A stretch of 64,000 nt of DNA from Pseudomonas citronellolis (GTDB taxonomy: Bacteria; Pseudomonadota; Gammaproteobacteria; Pseudomonadales; Pseudomonadaceae). The stretch lies in the NCBI RefSeq assembly GCF_900112375.1, contig NZ_FOLS01000014.1, positions 62,001 to 126,000 on the forward strand. Direction: 5' to 3'. Positions 43,355 to 51,058 of this stretch are shown here, piece after piece. The notes under the pieces are model-generated. The model saw only the letters and a program-made list of their open reading frames with translations, did not search any database and had not been told where the DNA came from. A program made the position numbers and the translations under genes. Position 1 is the first letter of the stretch. Each line of letters begins with the position of its first letter.

Positions 43355-44356
43355 ATGAACCAGTTGCGCGACAACCCCATCGCCGCCAGCGTCGACTTCG
43401 AGCGCGACGGCGTGCAGCACGGCCACCTCAAGCTGCCCTATTCCCGCGACGACTCGGCCTGGGGCGCGGTGATGATCCCCGTCTGCGTGGTGAAGAACGG
43501 CGCGGGCCCCACCGCGCTGCTCACCGGCGGCAACCACGGCGACGAGTACGAAGGCCCGGTGGCGCTCAGCCGCCTGGCCCAGGAACTGCGCGCCGAGGAC
43601 ATCCGCGGCCGGGTGATCATCGTGCCGTACATGAACACCCCGGCCTTCCTCGCCGGCAAGCGCACCTCGCCGGTCGACGCCGGCAACCTCAACCGCAGCT
43701 TCCCCGGCCGCCCGGACGGCACGGTGACGCAGAAGATCGCCGACTACTTCCAGCGCACCCTGCTGCCGCTGGCCGACCTGGTGCTGGACATCCACTCCGG
43801 CGGCCGCACCCTCGACTTCCTGCCCTTCGCCGCCTGCCACGTGCTGCCGGACAAGGCCCAGCAGGAAGGCTGCGAGGCGCTGATGCGGGCGTTCTCCGCG
43901 CCCTACGCCATGCGCATGCTGGAGCTGGACGCGGTGGGCATGTACGACAGCGCCGCCGAGGAGCAGGGCAAGCTGTTCGTCACCACCGAACTGGGCGGCG
44001 GCGGCAGCAGCACCGCGCGCAGCGTGGCCATCGCCCGCCGCGGCGTGCGCAACGTGCTGGTGCAGGCCGGCATCCTGCGCGGCGAGGTCGAGCACGCGCC
44101 CTCGGTGATGCTCGACATGCCCGACGGCGACTGCTTCGTCGCCAGCGAACACAATGGCCTGCTGGAGATGTGCCGCGACCTGGGCGAGCGCGTGGAGCGC
44201 GGCGAGGTGCTGGCGCGGGTCCACGACCTGCTGCGCACCGGCGCCGCGCCGGTGGAGTACCGCGCCAGGCGCAGCGGCATCCTCGCCGCGCGGCACTTCC
44301 CCGGCCTGGTGCAGAGCGGCGACACCCTGGCGGTGGTCGCCGAGGTCCTGGACTGA
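43355..44356 (+). CDS. doeB: N-acetyl-L-2,4-diaminobutyrate deacetylase DoeB (EutE)
   Basis: DoeB removes the acetyl group from the DoeA product to give L-2,4-diaminobutyrate. It is a zinc enzyme of the succinylglutamate desuccinylase/aspartoacylase type. The 333-aa protein has the zinc motif GGNHGDEYEGP (His and Glu), the second His in LVLDIHSGGRTLDFLP, and a TTELGGGG segment. It starts 4 bp after doeA. DoeA and its homologues form a hydrolase-deacetylase pair with DoeB. Confidence 0.93.
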   Translation: MNQLRDNPIAASVDFERDGVQHGHLKLPYSRDDSAWGAVMIPVCVVKNGAGPTALLTGGNHGDEYEGPVALSRLAQELRAEDIRGRVIIVPYMNTPAFLAGKRTSPVDAGNLNRSFPGRPDGTVTQKIADYFQRTLLPLADLVLDIHSGGRTLDFLPFAACHVLPDKAQQEGCEALMRAFSAPYAMRMLELDAVGMYDSAAEEQGKLFVTTELGGGGSSTARSVAIARRGVRNVLVQAGILRGEVEHAPSVMLDMPDGDCFVASEHNGLLEMCRDLGERVERGEVLARVHDLLRTGAAPVEYRARRSGILAARHFPGLVQSGDTLAVVAEVLD

Positions 44357-44384
44357 TGCGCGCGCCACGGCGCCGGAGGTGGCG

Positions 44385-44867
44385 ATGACCAAGCTCGACC
44401 GCTACGACCTGAAGATCCTGCGCATCCTCGCCGGCGACGGGCGCATCACCAAGTCCAGCCTGGCCGAGGCCATCAACCTCTCGGTCAGCCCGGCCTGGGA
44501 GCGCGTGCGCAAGCTGGAGGAGGCCGGCCTGATCAAGGGCTACCGCGCGCAGATCGACTGGCCGGCGCTGTTCCGCCAGCAGCAGGTGCTGGTGGAAATC
44601 ACCCTGGGCCGCCATACGGCCCAGGACATGCGCCGCTTCGAACAGCGCCTGCACCAGGCGCCGGAAGTGGGCTTCTGCTACGCCACCGGCGGCGGGGTGG
44701 ACTACATCGCGATGATCCAGGCCCGGGACATCGATCATTACCAGCGCTTCATCGACCAGCTGCTGCTGGAGGACCTGGGGATCGAGCGGTATTTCACCTA
44801 CATCGTTACCAAGGTGATCAAGACATTGGATACGGCGGTACCGGCGGAGGCCTTGGAAGGCGCCTGA
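44385..44867 (+). CDS. doeX: Lrp/AsnC-family regulator DoeX
   Basis: DoeX is an Lrp-type regulator found next to doeAB in several ectoine degraders. The 160-aa protein starts at 44385 after a GGAGGT site (MTKLDRYDLKILRILAGDGR). It has an N-terminal helix-turn-helix (SSLAEAINLSVSPAWERVRK) and a C-terminal ligand-sensing RAM domain (GFCYATGGGVDYIAMIQ). It is the last gene of the doeAB unit; a composite repeat follows at 44888. Confidence 0.9.
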   Translation: MTKLDRYDLKILRILAGDGRITKSSLAEAINLSVSPAWERVRKLEEAGLIKGYRAQIDWPALFRQQQVLVEITLGRHTAQDMRRFEQRLHQAPEVGFCYATGGGVDYIAMIQARDIDHYQRFIDQLLLEDLGIERYFTYIVTKVIKTLDTAVPAEALEGA

Positions 44868-44887
44868 TGCCGCGCTGTTTTCTTTTC

Positions 44888-45175
44888 GTAGGAGCGAGCT
44901 TGCTCGCGAACAGGTGCCTACCGGTGGCTTCGGTGTAATGGCTTGGCTCCGCCCCCTCTCCCCAGCCCTCTCCCTGAAGGGAGAGGGGGCTAGTCTGTGC
45001 CGAGACAGGTCAGGGTTCCAACCTTGAACTACGTGCTTGCCGGCTAACTCCAGAACAGCCGTTTCTGCCCAACGGTCCCCTCTCCCTTCAGGGAGAGGGT
45101 TAGGGAGAGGGCGTTCTCAATCCCTGCACCCACGACTCCCGGCAAAACTCCATTCGCGAGCAAGCTCGCTCCTAC
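44888..45175. repeat. 288-bp composite non-coding element, copy 2
   Basis: Same layout and length as 34549-34836: a REP-like inverted terminus, a CCCTCTCC/GGGAGAGGG hairpin, a variable middle, a second hairpin and the inverted terminus. It separates doeX from the yhhQ leader. No coding frame is supported. Confidence 0.85.
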
Positions 45176-45217
45176 ACCAACCCTCCACCCCACTGCACAA
45201 AAAACACCCAAAAAAAC

Positions 45218-45246
45218 CTGACTCCAAGTTCAATCTCCTATAAAAT
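45218..45246 (+). promoter_or_regulatory. Candidate sigma-70 promoter of the yhhQ leader
   Basis: A -35-like CTGACT (45218-45223) is followed after 17 bp by TAAAAT (45241-45246). Transcription would start near 45253, just before the GCTCGG/CCGGGC hairpin and the preQ1 aptamer. Confidence 0.5.
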
Positions 45247-45271
45247 GCGCCCCGCTCGGCACAGGGCCGGG

Positions 45272-45307
45272 CATGGGTTCCCTCACCCCATCGACGAAAA
45301 AGGATCC
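45272..45307 (+). ncRNA. preQ1-I riboswitch candidate
   Basis: The leader has stem P1 ATGGG (45273-45277) / CCCAT (45287-45291) enclosing a UUCCCUCAC loop. An A-rich tail (GACGAAAAA) follows, then GGA (45302-45304), which can pair with UCC of the loop (45279-45281). That pseudoknot is the hallmark of preQ1-I aptamers. GGA is also the Shine-Dalgarno of the gene starting at 45311, so ligand binding would hide it. The downstream gene is a queuosine-precursor transporter, which fits. A separate 6-bp hairpin (GCTCGG/CCGGGC, 45254-45272) precedes it. Confidence 0.8.
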
Positions 45308-45310
45308 AGC

Positions 45311-45964
45311 ATGTCGGCGCTTTCCCCGGCGGCTCGGCGCGGCGCTTTGGCCGGCCTGGTCGTCTTCCACCTCCTCGTCATCATCGCCAGCAACTACCTG
45401 GTGCAGCTGCCCATGACCCTGTTCGGCTGGCAGACCACCTGGGGCGCGTTCAGCTTCCCGTTCATCTTCCTGGCCACCGACCTCACCGTGCGCCTGCTCG
45501 GCAAGGGCCCGGCGCGGCGCGTCATCGCCCGGGTGATGCTGCCGGCGCTGCTGGCCTCCTACGTGGTCTCGGTGCTGTTCCAGGACGGCGGCTACCGCGG
45601 CTTCGCCGCGCTGGGCGAGTTCAACACCTTCGTCGCGCGCATCGCCCTGGCCAGCTTCCTGGCCTACGTGCTCGGCCAGTTCCTCGACATCCAGGTGTTC
45701 GACCGCCTGCGCCGGCTGCGCCAGTGGTGGATCGCCCCGGTGGTGTCGACGCTGTTCGGCAACCTGCTGGACACCTTCGCCTTCTTCTCCATCGCCTTCT
45801 GGCGCAGCGACAACCCCTTCATGGCGCAGCACTGGGTGGAGATCGCCACGGTGGACTACGGCGTCAAGCTGGCGGTCATGCTGATCCTCTTCGTGCCGCT
45901 CTACGGCGTGCTGCTGCGCGCCATCCTCCAGGGCCTGGGCCGGCGCTCCGCCAGCGCCTGCTGA
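45311..45964 (+). CDS. yhhQ: Queuosine precursor transporter (YhhQ/VUT family)
   Basis: YhhQ proteins import 7-cyano- or 7-aminomethyl-7-deazaguanine, precursors of queuosine in tRNA. The ATG at 45311 gives 217 aa (MSALSPAARRGALAGLVVFH). About six membrane helices are visible, with the family motif FPFIFLATDLTVRLLGKGPA and STLFGNLLDTFAFFSIAFW. A preQ1-I riboswitch candidate overlaps its ribosome-binding site. It lies between doeX and doeC but has no known role in ectoine metabolism. Confidence 0.92.
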   Translation: MSALSPAARRGALAGLVVFHLLVIIASNYLVQLPMTLFGWQTTWGAFSFPFIFLATDLTVRLLGKGPARRVIARVMLPALLASYVVSVLFQDGGYRGFAALGEFNTFVARIALASFLAYVLGQFLDIQVFDRLRRLRQWWIAPVVSTLFGNLLDTFAFFSIAFWRSDNPFMAQHWVEIATVDYGVKLAVMLILFVPLYGVLLRAILQGLGRRSASAC

Positions 45965-46095
45965 GGCGGGCGAAAAACCCGAAGCCGGCGGCGCATCTGC
46001 GGAAAGAATTGCCGTCGCCGCCCCGCCCTTAGGAAAAAACCGCCACGGCGCTCCCCCTAGGATGGTCCCCATGCCACCTGCGAGGAGACGCCGTC

Positions 46096-47553
46096 ATGTC
46101 CTACGCCCATCCCCTGCTCTTCAAGTCGCTGTGCTACGTCAACGGCCAGTGGCTGCACAGCGCCAGCGGCGCCAGCATCGCCGTGGAGAACCCGGCCAAC
46201 CGCGAAATCATCGGCCATGTGCCGCTGCTCGAACGCGAGCAGATAGTCGCCGCGGTGGACGCCGCCGCCGCGGCCTTCCCGGCCTGGCGCAAGTTGTCCC
46301 TGGACCGGCGCGCCGCGCCCCTGCTGCGCTGGGCCGAGCTGATCCGCCAGCACCGCGAGGACCTGGCGCAGATCCTTTCCCTGGAACAGGGCAAGCCCCT
46401 GGCCGAGGCCCGTGGCGAGATCGACTACGCCGCCAGCTTCATCCCCTGGTTCGCCGAACAGGCCCGGCGCCTGGACGGCCGCAACATCCCCAGCCATATT
46501 CCCGGCGCCCACCTGGGCACGGTGATGGAGCCGGTGGGCGTGGCCGTGCTGCTGACGCCCTGGAACTTCCCCTCGGCGATGATCACCCGCAAGGCCGCCG
46601 CCGCCCTGGCCGCCGGCTGCACGGTGGTGGTCAAGCCGGCCCATGAGACACCCTACTCGGCCTTCGCCCTGGCCCAACTGGCCGAGGAGGCCGGGCTGCC
46701 CGCCGGCGCCTTCAACGTGGTACTGGGCGAGCCGCAGATGACCATGGAAACCCTGGTGCAGGACAGCCGCGTGCGCGCGGTGAGCTTCACCGGCTCGACC
46801 CGCGTCGGCAAGCTGGTGCTGCAGGCCGCCGCCCAGGACGTGAAGAAAGTGGCGCTGGAACTGGGCGGCAACGCGCCCTTCATCGTGCTGCCCGACGCCG
46901 ACCTGGAGCAGGCGGTGAAATTCGCCATCGACGCCAAGTTCCAGACCTCCGGCCAGGACTGCTGCGCGGCCAACCGCCTGCTGGTCGCCCGCGAACTCTA
47001 CGAGCCCTTCCTCAAGCGCTTCGCCGCCGCCGTGCGCGAACTGCGCGTGGGCCCGGCCAGCGACCCGCGCAGCGACATCGGCCCGCTGATGCACCAGGCG
47101 GCCTTCGACGTCACCGGCGAGCGCGTGCGCGATGCCATCGACCGCGGCGCGCGCCTGCTGGCCGGCGGCGAACCCCATGCCCTGGGCGGCTGGTTCCACC
47201 AGCCGACGCTGCTGGCCGACGTCACCCCGGCCATGCGCATCTGGCGCGAGGAGAACTTCGCGCCCATCGCCGGGGTGATGGCCTACGACGACCTGGAGCA
47301 GGCCGTCGAACTGGCCAACGATAGCGAATACGGCCTGGCCGCCTACATTTGTGGGCAGCGCCTCGACCAGGTGTGGCCGCTGATGCGCCGCCTGGAATTC
47401 GCCATGGTCGCGGTGAACGGCGCCAGGTTCACCGGCCACCCCATTCCCTTCGGCGGCATGAAGGCCTCGGGCCTGGGCCGCGAGGGCGGCAGCGAAGGCT
47501 TCGAGCCCTTCGTCGAGACCAAGTACTTCTGCCTGCACCACGGCGCCATCTGA
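46096..47553 (+). CDS. doeC: Aspartate-semialdehyde dehydrogenase of the ectoine pathway DoeC
   Basis: DoeC is a NAD(P)-dependent aldehyde dehydrogenase that oxidises aspartate semialdehyde to aspartate. The 485-aa protein has the catalytic Cys289 in SGQDCCAANR, the general base Glu255 in ALELGGNAPF and the cofactor loop SFTGSTRVGK. It resembles succinate-semialdehyde dehydrogenases, so the aspartate semialdehyde role rests on its position before doeD. doeD follows after 13 bp. Confidence 0.88.
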   Translation: MSYAHPLLFKSLCYVNGQWLHSASGASIAVENPANREIIGHVPLLEREQIVAAVDAAAAAFPAWRKLSLDRRAAPLLRWAELIRQHREDLAQILSLEQGKPLAEARGEIDYAASFIPWFAEQARRLDGRNIPSHIPGAHLGTVMEPVGVAVLLTPWNFPSAMITRKAAAALAAGCTVVVKPAHETPYSAFALAQLAEEAGLPAGAFNVVLGEPQMTMETLVQDSRVRAVSFTGSTRVGKLVLQAAAQDVKKVALELGGNAPFIVLPDADLEQAVKFAIDAKFQTSGQDCCAANRLLVARELYEPFLKRFAAAVRELRVGPASDPRSDIGPLMHQAAFDVTGERVRDAIDRGARLLAGGEPHALGGWFHQPTLLADVTPAMRIWREENFAPIAGVMAYDDLEQAVELANDSEYGLAAYICGQRLDQVWPLMRRLEFAMVAVNGARFTGHPIPFGGMKASGLGREGGSEGFEPFVETKYFCLHHGAI

Positions 47554-47566
47554 GGAGAACACCGCC

Positions 47567-48946
47567 ATGACCGACTACGCCAAGCTGTTCGAACAGGACC
47601 GTGCGCACTTCATGCACCCCTCCACCCACGCCCACGACCACGCCAGCGGCGCCCTGCCCGGGCGCATCATCACCGGCGCCTCGGGCGTTCGCATCCGCGA
47701 CCACCAGGGCCGCGAGCTGCTGGACGCCTTCGCCGGGCTGTACTGCGTGAACATCGGCTACGGCCGCACCGAGGTGGCCGACGCCATCCATGAGCAGGCC
47801 AAGCAGCTGGCCTACTACCACACCTACGTCGGCCACGCTTCCGAGGCGATCATCGAGCTGTCCGCGCGGATCATCCGCGACTGGGCGCCGGCGGGCATGA
47901 AGAAGGTCTACTACGGCCTCTCCGGCTCCGACGCCAATGAAACCCAGGTCAAGCTGGTGCGCTACTACAACAACGTGCTGGGCCGGCCGCAGAAGAAGAA
48001 GATCATCTCGCGCCAGCGCGGCTACCACGGCTCGGGCATCGTCACCGGCAGCCTCACCGGCCTGGCCAGCTTCCACCAGCACTTCGACCTGCCGGTGGAA
48101 GGTGTCAGGCACACCCTCTGCCCGCACTTCTACAAGGCCCCGGCGGGCATGGACGAGGCGGCCTTCGTGCGCCACTGCGCCCAGGAGCTGGAGAACCTGA
48201 TCCTCGCCGAGGGCCCGGACACCGTGGCGGCCTTCATCGGCGAGCCGGTGATGGGCACCGGCGGCATCATCGTCCCGCCCAAGGGCTACTGGGAGGCGAT
48301 CCAGGCGGTGCTGGCGAAGTACGACGTGTTGCTGATCGCCGACGAGGTGGTCTGCGCCTTCGGCCGCCTGGGCGACAAGATGGGCAGCCAGCGCTACGCC
48401 ATGCGCCCGGACCTGATCACCACCGCCAAGGGCCTGACCAGCGCCTATGCGCCGCTGTCCGCGGTGATCGTCGGCGAGAAGGTCTGGGACGTGATCGACA
48501 GCGCCTCCACCCGCGAAGGCGCCATGGGCCACGGCTGGACCTATTCCGGCCACCCGATCTGCGCGGCGGCGGCGCTGGCCAACCTGGACATCCTCGAGCG
48601 CGAGAACATCACCGCCAACGCGGCGGACGTCGGCGGCTACCTCAACCAGCAACTGCGCCAGGCCTTCGAAGGCCACCCGCTGGTGGGCGAGGTGCGCGGC
48701 GACGGCATGCTGGCGGCGCTGGAGTTCATGGCCGACCGCGAGGCGCGCACGCCCTTCGACGCGGCGCTGAAGGTGGGCCCGAAGGTCTCGGCGGCGTGCC
48801 TGGAGCGCGGCATGATCGCCCGCGCCATGCCCCACGGCGACATCCTCGGCTTCGCCCCGCCGCTGGTGCTGAGCCGCGCCGAGGCGGACGAGGTAGTGGG
48901 CATCGCCAAGGCCGCGGTGGACGCGGTGGCGGCGGAGGTGCTCTGA
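47567..48946 (+). CDS. doeD: Diaminobutyrate transaminase DoeD
   Basis: DoeD transfers the amino group from L-2,4-diaminobutyrate to give aspartate 4-semialdehyde. The 459-aa class III aminotransferase has the PLP lysine Lys288 in LITTAKGLTSAYAPL, LIADEVVCAFGRLG and YYGLSGSDANETQVKL, typical of omega-amino-acid transaminases. It is the last gene of the doeCD unit; a strong hairpin follows at 48960. Confidence 0.88.
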   Translation: MTDYAKLFEQDRAHFMHPSTHAHDHASGALPGRIITGASGVRIRDHQGRELLDAFAGLYCVNIGYGRTEVADAIHEQAKQLAYYHTYVGHASEAIIELSARIIRDWAPAGMKKVYYGLSGSDANETQVKLVRYYNNVLGRPQKKKIISRQRGYHGSGIVTGSLTGLASFHQHFDLPVEGVRHTLCPHFYKAPAGMDEAAFVRHCAQELENLILAEGPDTVAAFIGEPVMGTGGIIVPPKGYWEAIQAVLAKYDVLLIADEVVCAFGRLGDKMGSQRYAMRPDLITTAKGLTSAYAPLSAVIVGEKVWDVIDSASTREGAMGHGWTYSGHPICAAAALANLDILERENITANAADVGGYLNQQLRQAFEGHPLVGEVRGDGMLAALEFMADREARTPFDAALKVGPKVSAACLERGMIARAMPHGDILGFAPPLVLSRAEADEVVGIAKAAVDAVAAEVL

Positions 48947-48959
48947 GGCCATGGCAATG

Positions 48960-48985
48960 GCGTACAACCGCGAACGGTTGTACGC
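48960..48985 (+). terminator. Hairpin after doeD
   Basis: A perfect 11-bp stem GCGTACAACCG / CGGTTGTACGC with a CGAA tetraloop lies 13 bp after the doeD stop. There is no U-run; it may be a factor-dependent terminator or a stability element. Confidence 0.5.
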
Positions 48986-49005
48986 CCTACGCCCAGGCGC
49001 TCTTC

Positions 49006-49076
49006 GTAGGATGGGTTGAGCTTGCGAAACCCATCGGGCTGGGGTGATGGGTATCGCTTCGCTCAACCCATCCTAC
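49006..49076. repeat. Inverted repeat (GTAGGATGGGTTGAG family)
   Basis: Arms GTAGGATGGGTTGAGC and GCTCAACCCATCCTAC enclose GCGAAACCCATC / GATGGGTATCGCTTC. The same family appears at 39918-39948 and, in the opposite orientation, at 60945-61016. Confidence 0.8.
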
Positions 49077-49097
49077 GATGGCGTTTCGTCTGCACCT

Positions 49098-49144
49098 GTA
49101 GGAGCGCGCCCTGCGCGCGAATCGCGGGCAGGGCCCGCTCCTAC
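49098..49144. repeat. 47-bp REP-like pair, right copy
   Basis: Identical by eye to 39755-39801. It lies just beyond the end of the TPR gene, at the junction between the accessory block and the core genes. Confidence 0.85.
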
Positions 49145-49158
49145 AAGGTGCCGCGGAC

Positions 49159-49482
49159 TCAGCCGCCCTTGGCCTTGTCCAGCTTGCGCAGGAACACGGT
49201 CATTTCCTTCTCCGCCTGCTTGTCGCCATGGGCCTGGGCCGCGGCCAGGCCGTCGGTCCAGGCGGCGCGGGCGCCCTCGAGGTCGCCCTGGGCCTGCAGG
49301 GCCTTGCCCAGCAGCTTCCAGGCGGCAGAGTACTTCGCGTCCTGCTCCACGCAGCGGCGCAGGTGTTCGGCGGCCTTCGCCGCATCGCCGGCGTCCAGGT
49401 AGCCCTTGCCCAGGCCGAAGCGCAGCAGCGGGTTGTCCATGCCTTTGGCGAGGAGTTTTTCGAGGGATTGAGGATCGGTCAT
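49159..49482 (-). CDS. Tetratricopeptide-repeat protein
   Basis: A 107-aa TPR protein starts MTDPQSLEKLLAKGMDNPLL. About two TPR units are visible (PLLRFGLGKGYLDAGDAAKA, and YSAAWKLLGKALQAQGDLEG), which should form a helical protein-binding surface. The ATG at 49482 abuts a heptanucleotide repeat array and has no Shine-Dalgarno; an internal ATG (49440, after AAAGG) is an alternative. It corresponds to a core pseudomonad gene next to trkA. The partner is unknown. Confidence 0.85.
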   Translation of the reverse strand: MTDPQSLEKLLAKGMDNPLLRFGLGKGYLDAGDAAKAAEHLRRCVEQDAKYSAAWKLLGKALQAQGDLEGARAAWTDGLAAAQAHGDKQAEKEMTVFLRKLDKAKGG

Positions 49483-49484
49483 AG

Positions 49485-49570
49485 GGCTAGAGGCTAGAGG
49501 CTAGAGGCTAGAGGCTAGAGGCTAGAGGCTAGAGGCTAGAGGCTAGAGGCTAGAGGCTAGAGGCTAGAGG
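49485..49570. repeat. Heptanucleotide tandem array 1, (GGCTAGA) x about 12
   Basis: Twelve perfect copies of GGCTAGA, plus two bases, end 2 bp before the start of the TPR gene on the minus strand. Each unit joint contains CTAG, so TAG stops occur in all frames on both strands. Confidence 0.97.
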
Positions 49571-49610
49571 CGAACAGCATGCGGTGCCGTCGCGGCATGT
49601 CAAGCTCTTG

Positions 49611-49663
49611 CCTACAGCCTACAGCCTACAGCCTACAGCCTACAGCCTACAGCCTACAGCCTA
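49611..49663. repeat. Heptanucleotide tandem array 2, (CCTACAG) x 7
   Basis: Seven perfect copies of CCTACAG plus CCTA. On the minus strand the unit is GGCTGTA, differing from array 1 in two of seven positions. The trkA stop codon (TAG, 49661-49663) is the first part of the array. A 40-bp spacer separates it from array 1. Confidence 0.97.
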
Positions 49664-51034
49664 GAAGAACGTCAGACCGGCCTGGAACAGCCGCTCGACG
49701 TCACGGATACGCTTCTTGTCGACCACGAAGAGGATCACGTGGTCGCCGGATTCCACCACGGTGTCGCCATGGGCGATCAGCACTTCCTCGTCGCGGATCA
49801 CCGCGCCAATGGTGGTGCCCGGCGGCAGGTGCACCTCGCCGATGCGCTTGCCGATCACCTTGCTCGACTTGGCGTCGCCGTGGGCCACCACCTCAATGGC
49901 CTCGGCCGCGCCGCGGCGCAGCGAGTGCACGCTCTCGATGTCGCCGCGGCGCACGTGGGTCAGCAGGGTGCCGATGGTGGCCAGCTGCGGGCTGATGGCG
50001 ATGTCGATCTCGCCGCCCTGCACCAGGTCGACGTAGGCCGGGTTGTTGATCAGCGTCATCACCTTGCGCGCGCCCAGGCGCTTGGCCAGCAGCGAGGACA
50101 TGATGTTGGCCTCGTCGTCGTTGGTCAGGGCCAGGAACAGGTCGGTCTCGTTGATGTTCTCTTCCAGCAGCAGGTCGCGGTCCGAGGCGCTGCCCTGGAG
50201 CACGATGGTGCTGTCGAGGTTGTCCGACAGGTGCCGGCAGCGCGCCGGGTTCATCTCGATGATCTTCACCTGGTAGCGGTTCTCGATGGCCTCGGCCAGG
50301 CGCTCGCCGATGTTGCCGCCGCCGGCGATGATGATCCGCTTGTAGTTCTCCTCCAGCCGGCGCATCTCGCCCATCACCGCGCGGATGTGGGCCTTGGCGG
50401 CGATGAAGAACACCTCGTCGTCGGCCTCGATCACGGTGTCGCCCTGGGGGATGATCGGCCGGTTGCGCCGGTAGATCGCCGCCACGCGAGTGTCCGCGTT
50501 GGGCATGTGCTCGCGCAGCTGGCGCAGCTCCTGGCCCACCAGCGGGCCACCGTAGTGGGCCTTGATGCCCACCAGCTGGGCCTTGCCCTCGGCGAAGTCG
50601 ATCACCTGCAGCGAGCCGGGGTATTCCACCAGGCGCTTGATGTAGTTGGTCACCACCTGCTCGGGGCTGATCAGCACGTCCACCGGGATGGCCTCGTTGT
50701 CGAACAGGCCGGTGCGCGTCAGGTAGGCCGCCTCGCGCACCCGGGCGATGCGCGTCGGCGTGTTGAACAGGGTGTAGGCCACCTGGCAGGCGACCATGTT
50801 CACCTCGTCGCTGTTGGTCACCGCCACCAGCATGTCGGCGTCGTCGGCGCCGGCCTGGCGCAGCACGGTGGGGAACGAGGCCTTGCCGTGCACGGTGCGG
50901 ATGTCCAGGCGGTCGTTGAGGTCGCGCAGGCGCTGGCCGTCGGTGTCGACCACGGTGATGTCGTTGGCTTCGCTGGCCAGGTGCTCGGCCAGGGTGCCGC
51001 CGACCTGGCCGGCGCCGAGGATGATGATCTTCAT
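49661..51034 (-). CDS. trkA: Trk system potassium uptake regulatory protein TrkA
   Basis: TrkA is the cytoplasmic NAD(H)-binding subunit that gates the TrkH/TrkG potassium channel. The 457-aa protein starts [20 protein letters not shown]. It contains two tandem RCK modules: the first Rossmann motif is [11 protein letters not shown] and the second is [14 protein letters not shown] at mid-protein, each followed by an RCK_C domain. It lies downstream of rsmB. Its stop codon falls in a heptanucleotide repeat array. Confidence 0.97.
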   Translation of the reverse strand: MKIIILGAGQVGGTLAEHLASEANDITVVDTDGQRLRDLNDRLDIRTVHGKASFPTVLRQAGADDADMLVAVTNSDEVNMVACQVAYTLFNTPTRIARVREAAYLTRTGLFDNEAIPVDVLISPEQVVTNYIKRLVEYPGSLQVIDFAEGKAQLVGIKAHYGGPLVGQELRQLREHMPNADTRVAAIYRRNRPIIPQGDTVIEADDEVFFIAAKAHIRAVMGEMRRLEENYKRIIIAGGGNIGERLAEAIENRYQVKIIEMNPARCRHLSDNLDSTIVLQGSASDRDLLLEENINETDLFLALTNDDEANIMSSLLAKRLGARKVMTLINNPAYVDLVQGGEIDIAISPQLATIGTLLTHVRRGDIESVHSLRRGAAEAIEVVAHGDAKSSKVIGKRIGEVHLPPGTTIGAVIRDEEVLIAHGDTVVESGDHVILFVVDKKRIRDVERLFQAGLTFF

Positions 51035-51058
51035 GGGGTCGCGCTCGTCCGTGCAGTG

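Noticed and set aside
43355-44356. Succinylglutamate desuccinylase (astE) as the function of doeB
   Set aside because: The fold family is the same, but it lies 4 bp after ectoine hydrolase and no arginine succinyltransferase genes are present.
49485-49663. Heptanucleotide arrays as a CRISPR
   Set aside because: The units are 7 bp with no unique spacers, and there are no cas genes.
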